NCBI RefSeq assembly: GCF_003323745.1
Contig: NZ_QOIL01000011.1
Coordinates: forward strand, 62,001 to 126,000
DNA from: Sphaerisporangium album
GTDB taxonomy: Bacteria; Actinomycetota; Actinomycetes; Streptosporangiales; Streptosporangiaceae
Direction: 5' to 3'
DNA: 64,000 bases
The notes below the pieces were generated by a model. That model saw only the letters and a program-made list of their open reading frames with translations. It did not search any database and was not told the DNA's origin. Numbering within the stretch: position 1 is the stretch's first letter; each line of letters opens with the position of its first letter. A program made the position numbers and the translations under genes. Below are positions 61,447 through 64,000 of this stretch, in pieces.

Positions 61447-62937
61447 CTACCAGGGGATGCCGAACAGCCCGTAGTACGCCGCCGTCACCAGCAGCAACGC
61501 GTTGCCGCCCAGCACCGCCGCCATCGTGTACCGCTGCCAGCGCCCCGGCTGCCACCCCTCGCGGTACGCCGCCACGACCGCCGCCACGGCGGCGACCTCC
61601 TGCACCAGCATGAGCAGGGCCAGCACCCGGACGATGAGCCACCCGGACAGGACCGCCGGCCACGCCCCCGCCTGGTTCACCGAGAACAGCACGATCAGCG
61701 TGATGAAGGCCAGTACGGAGGCCAGCAGGGCCACGCCCGTCCAGGCGATGCGGCGCAGGCGGCGGCGGATGACCGGCCACATCTCCGACCCGGCGGAGGA
61801 CAGGGGCCCCCGGCCGCGCAGCCGCACCACCATCTCGGTGACCGGGGCCGCGACGTAGCCGACCGCCGTGAGCGTCAGCGCGAGCCCCAGGATGGCGCTG
61901 TGCGCGTACCACGGCGCCTGGGGGATGTCGCTGGCCTCGTAGCGCTGCACGGGCGTCGCCCCCGCGATCTGCGTGCCGGGCCGCGGGTGGGCCGTGGCGG
62001 GCAGCCCGAGAACCCAGTTCGCCAGCGTCTCCAGGTAACCCCGCGTGTACGCGCCGCCGTTGACGCGCATCGCGTGGTCGGCGCCGCCGAGAAAGCGGAT
62101 CGTGTAGTCGGGGTTGTTCCCCGCGTCCAGTGCCGAGGTGAGCGTGTGCATGCTCTCGACGAACGGGATGGAGGGGTCCATCGTGCCGTACAGGGCGAGG
62201 ACCGGCTGGTGCATGCGCCGCAGGTCGGGGACGCCGTCGTAGCGCAGGAAGTCGAACCCGACCCCGCCCATCGCCTTGGTCAGCAGCTCGCGGACGCCGA
62301 GCGGCGCGTGCAACCGCTCCAACTGCTCGTTGAGCGCCCAGGCCACCTGGCGCACGGGGGACACGTTGGGGGAGGACACCAGGACGCTGAAGCCGACGTC
62401 GTCGCTGGAGGCGGCGGCGATGGGGACCACCCAGCTTCCCTCGCTGACACCCCACAGACCCGTGCGGAGGGGGTCGACGTCGGCGCGCTGGCGCAGCACC
62501 CGGATCATGCGCAGGGCGTCGTCGGCGAGGAGGCCGAAGTCGCGGTGGCGGAAGTCGTACCCGATGCTGCGCTTGTCGTAGGTGAGCGTCACCACCCCGG
62601 CCTTGGCCAGCCACGTGGACTGCGTGGTGAAGTCGCCGCGGGCCCCGGAGCCCGAGCCCTGCACGAACACCATCGCGGGGTGCCGGCCCGGTGTGCGCGG
62701 CGCGCGGATCGTCGCGGTGAGCGCGGTGCCCTCGACGGGGACCGAGACGTCCTGGCTGGTGATGGCGCCGTTGTGCGCGACAGGGCGGTACTCCGCCGCG
62801 GGCTGGGCCGGGAGGGACTGAAGGCTCTCGGACAGCCGGGGCGGGTCGAACGCGGGCGGGGACAGCAGATAGCCCACTGACCCGAGCATCGCGAGCACCA
62901 CCGCCGTCGCGACGCTCAACCGGCTACGGTCGGTCAC
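61447..62937 (-). CDS. Alpha/beta hydrolase fused to C-terminal membrane helices
   Basis: This 496-residue protein has an N-terminal signal-anchor helix, an alpha/beta hydrolase domain (about 45-325) with the nucleophile motif GVSEGSW, an acid-bearing YGTMDPSIP loop and GGADHAM with the catalytic His, then a C-terminal part with about four helices (about 340-490). The VFVQGSGSG oxyanion motif is of the dienelactone hydrolase/prolyl-oligopeptidase kind. It likely hydrolyses an ester or peptide at the outer membrane face. The GTG start has GGAGG 5 bp upstream. The fusion to a polytopic tail is unusual, and the partner is unknown. Confidence 0.8.
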   Translation of the reverse strand: MTDRSRLSVATAVVLAMLGSVGYLLSPPAFDPPRLSESLQSLPAQPAAEYRPVAHNGAITSQDVSVPVEGTALTATIRAPRTPGRHPAMVFVQGSGSGARGDFTTQSTWLAKAGVVTLTYDKRSIGYDFRHRDFGLLADDALRMIRVLRQRADVDPLRTGLWGVSEGSWVVPIAAASSDDVGFSVLVSSPNVSPVRQVAWALNEQLERLHAPLGVRELLTKAMGGVGFDFLRYDGVPDLRRMHQPVLALYGTMDPSIPFVESMHTLTSALDAGNNPDYTIRFLGGADHAMRVNGGAYTRGYLETLANWVLGLPATAHPRPGTQIAGATPVQRYEASDIPQAPWYAHSAILGLALTLTAVGYVAAPVTEMVVRLRGRGPLSSAGSEMWPVIRRRLRRIAWTGVALLASVLAFITLIVLFSVNQAGAWPAVLSGWLIVRVLALLMLVQEVAAVAAVVAAYREGWQPGRWQRYTMAAVLGGNALLLVTAAYYGLFGIPW

Positions 62938-63142
62938 GCCACCTCCTACTTCTGCGACCTCCCCGCGGAACCCCGTCCCCAGGTGTTCCGCCCACCCGAC
63001 GGGACCCGGATCGAACGTTCACTACGCACAACACGATTACATCCCCACACACGACCTCAGATCATCAGGTTAAGTCACGGGGCACGAACGATGGTGCGGC
63101 CGGTACCGCATTTGTCGGTGGGACCTGTTAGCTTCCTGCGAC

Positions 63143-64000
63143 ATGCGTGTGCTGCACACCTCCGACTGGCACCTCGGGCGGGCATTCCACCGCGAAAGCC
63201 TCATCGGTGCCCAGGCGGCCTTCGTCGACCACCTGGTCGAGACGGTCCGCTCCGAACGCGTCGACGTCGTGGCCGTGGCCGGTGACGTCTACGACAGGGC
63301 GCTGCCCTCCGTGGACGCGGTCGCGCTGTGCAACGACGCCCTGCGCAGGCTCACGGCCGAGGGCGTGCGCACCATCCTGATCAGCGGCAACCACGACTCC
63401 GCGCGCAGGCTCGGCTTCGGCGCCGACCTGATCGACGCCGCGGGCGTGCACCTGCGCACCGACCCGGCCCGCGTGGGCGAGCCGGTCGTGGTCGGCGACG
63501 TCGCCTTCTACGGCATCCCCTACCTGGAGCCCGAGGTCGTGCGCGCGCCGTGGGAGCTCGCCGAGCGCAGCCACACGGCCGCTCTCCAGCACGCCATGGG
63601 CCTGATCCGCGCCGACCTCGCCGGTCGCGGCACGCGCGCGGTCGTGCTGGCCCACGCCTTCGTCACCGGCGGCGAGAGCAGCGACAGCGAGCGCGACATC
63701 AGCGTGGGCGGCGTCTCGCACGTGCCGGTCTCCGCCTTCGACGGCGTCGATTACGTCGCGCTCGGCCACCTGCACGGCAGGCAGCGCATGAGCGAGTCCG
63801 TCCGCTACTCCGGCTCGCCGATCGCCTACTCCTTCTCGGAGGAAAGACAGCACAAGGGGTCCTGGCTGGTCGACATCGGCCCGAAGGGCTTCGCCTCGGC
63901 CGAGTTCGTCCCCGCGCCCGTGCCGCGCCCGATCGCCAAGATCGCCGGCCGTCTGGACGGTCTGCTGACCTCGGAGGCGTGGGCCCGGTACGAGGACCAC
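63143..64000 (+). CDS. sbcD: Nuclease SbcD, 3' end outside window
   Basis: The first 286 codons of an SbcD homologue run off the window end with no stop. The metallophosphoesterase motifs appear in order: DWHLGR (D-X-H), GDVYD (G-D-X-X-D), GNHD, and GHLHGRQ. VLAHAFVTGG and RYSGSPIAYSF, typical of SbcD, follow. SbcD with SbcC forms an ATP-dependent nuclease acting on hairpins and DNA ends. No strong Shine-Dalgarno precedes the ATG. The opposite-strand open frame across it is a shadow. SbcC is expected downstream but is not visible. Confidence 0.92.
   Translation, partial: MRVLHTSDWHLGRAFHRESLIGAQAAFVDHLVETVRSERVDVVAVAGDVYDRALPSVDAVALCNDALRRLTAEGVRTILISGNHDSARRLGFGADLIDAAGVHLRTDPARVGEPVVVGDVAFYGIPYLEPEVVRAPWELAERSHTAALQHAMGLIRADLAGRGTRAVVLAHAFVTGGESSDSERDISVGGVSHVPVSAFDGVDYVALGHLHGRQRMSESVRYSGSPIAYSFSEERQHKGSWLVDIGPKGFASAEFVPAPVPRPIAKIAGRLDGLLTSEAWARYEDH

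Noticed and set aside
1..64000. CRISPR array, tRNA or rRNA genes, insertion sequences
   Set aside because: None seen by eye: no regularly spaced identical repeats, no cloverleaf-like clusters and no transposase frames. The only recombinase-like gene lacks its catalytic residues.

Overview
The window is very GC-rich DNA with dense, mostly overlapping genes, many GTG and TTG starts, and actinobacterial family signatures (DUF4012, LCP, DUF5682/DUF5691/SWIM with MoxR, a TNT-type NADase domain, an LPXTG-type anchor). It looks like the chromosome of a filamentous or related actinomycete. A Streptosporangiales-like host is my inference from family content and is not proven by the sequence. No rRNA, tRNA, CRISPR array or insertion sequence was seen.

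Bases 3-33001 hold a large cell-surface polysaccharide locus. It opens with the 3' end of a histidine-rich, sortase-anchored protein, a DUF4012 membrane protein and a low-molecular-weight tyrosine phosphatase. The phosphatase converges on, and overlaps, a Wzz-type tyrosine kinase. The kinase belongs to a leftward operon with a WecA/MraY-like initiating transferase, two nucleotide-sugar epimerases/dehydratases and a GT4 glycosyltransferase. Next come a Wzy-like membrane protein, a second GT4, a NodB-like deacetylase, a methyltransferase, a sulfotransferase, a GT-C-like membrane protein and a Wzx-like flippase. A WecE-like aminotransferase and WecD-like acetyltransferase, with RmlA and RmlB, make a coherent dTDP-Fuc4NAc route without RmlC or RmlD. 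A GT2/GtrA pair, a second GT-C-like paralogue and a UDP-HexNAc-type 6-dehydrogenase complete the set. Two large secreted proteins lie inside the locus and share DUF4082 modules: a DUF3494 ice-binding-like protein and a dimethylformamidase-like protein.

Bases 33178-45987 are mixed: an SDR, a pirin, a lipoprotein followed by a very large FtsH-like membrane protease with an unusual proline-rich, two-helix C-terminal extension, an aldehyde dehydrogenase, a secreted TNT-domain protein (predicted NAD(P)+ glycohydrolase), a DUF985 cupin, an MFS exporter and a truncated tyrosine-recombinase-like protein that lacks key catalytic residues.

Bases 45998-54120 form a five-gene leftward cassette: SWIM zinc-finger protein, DUF5691, MoxR ATPase, DUF5682 and VWA protein. 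It is a candidate NTP-dependent stress or conflict system. Bases 54335-64000 carry a glyoxalase-like protein, an MFS transporter, an enolase-superfamily protein that has lost its catalytic lysines, a predicted bicovalent FAD oxidase, an LCP ligase that could attach glycopolymers to the wall, a hydrolase fused to membrane helices, and the 5' part of sbcD.
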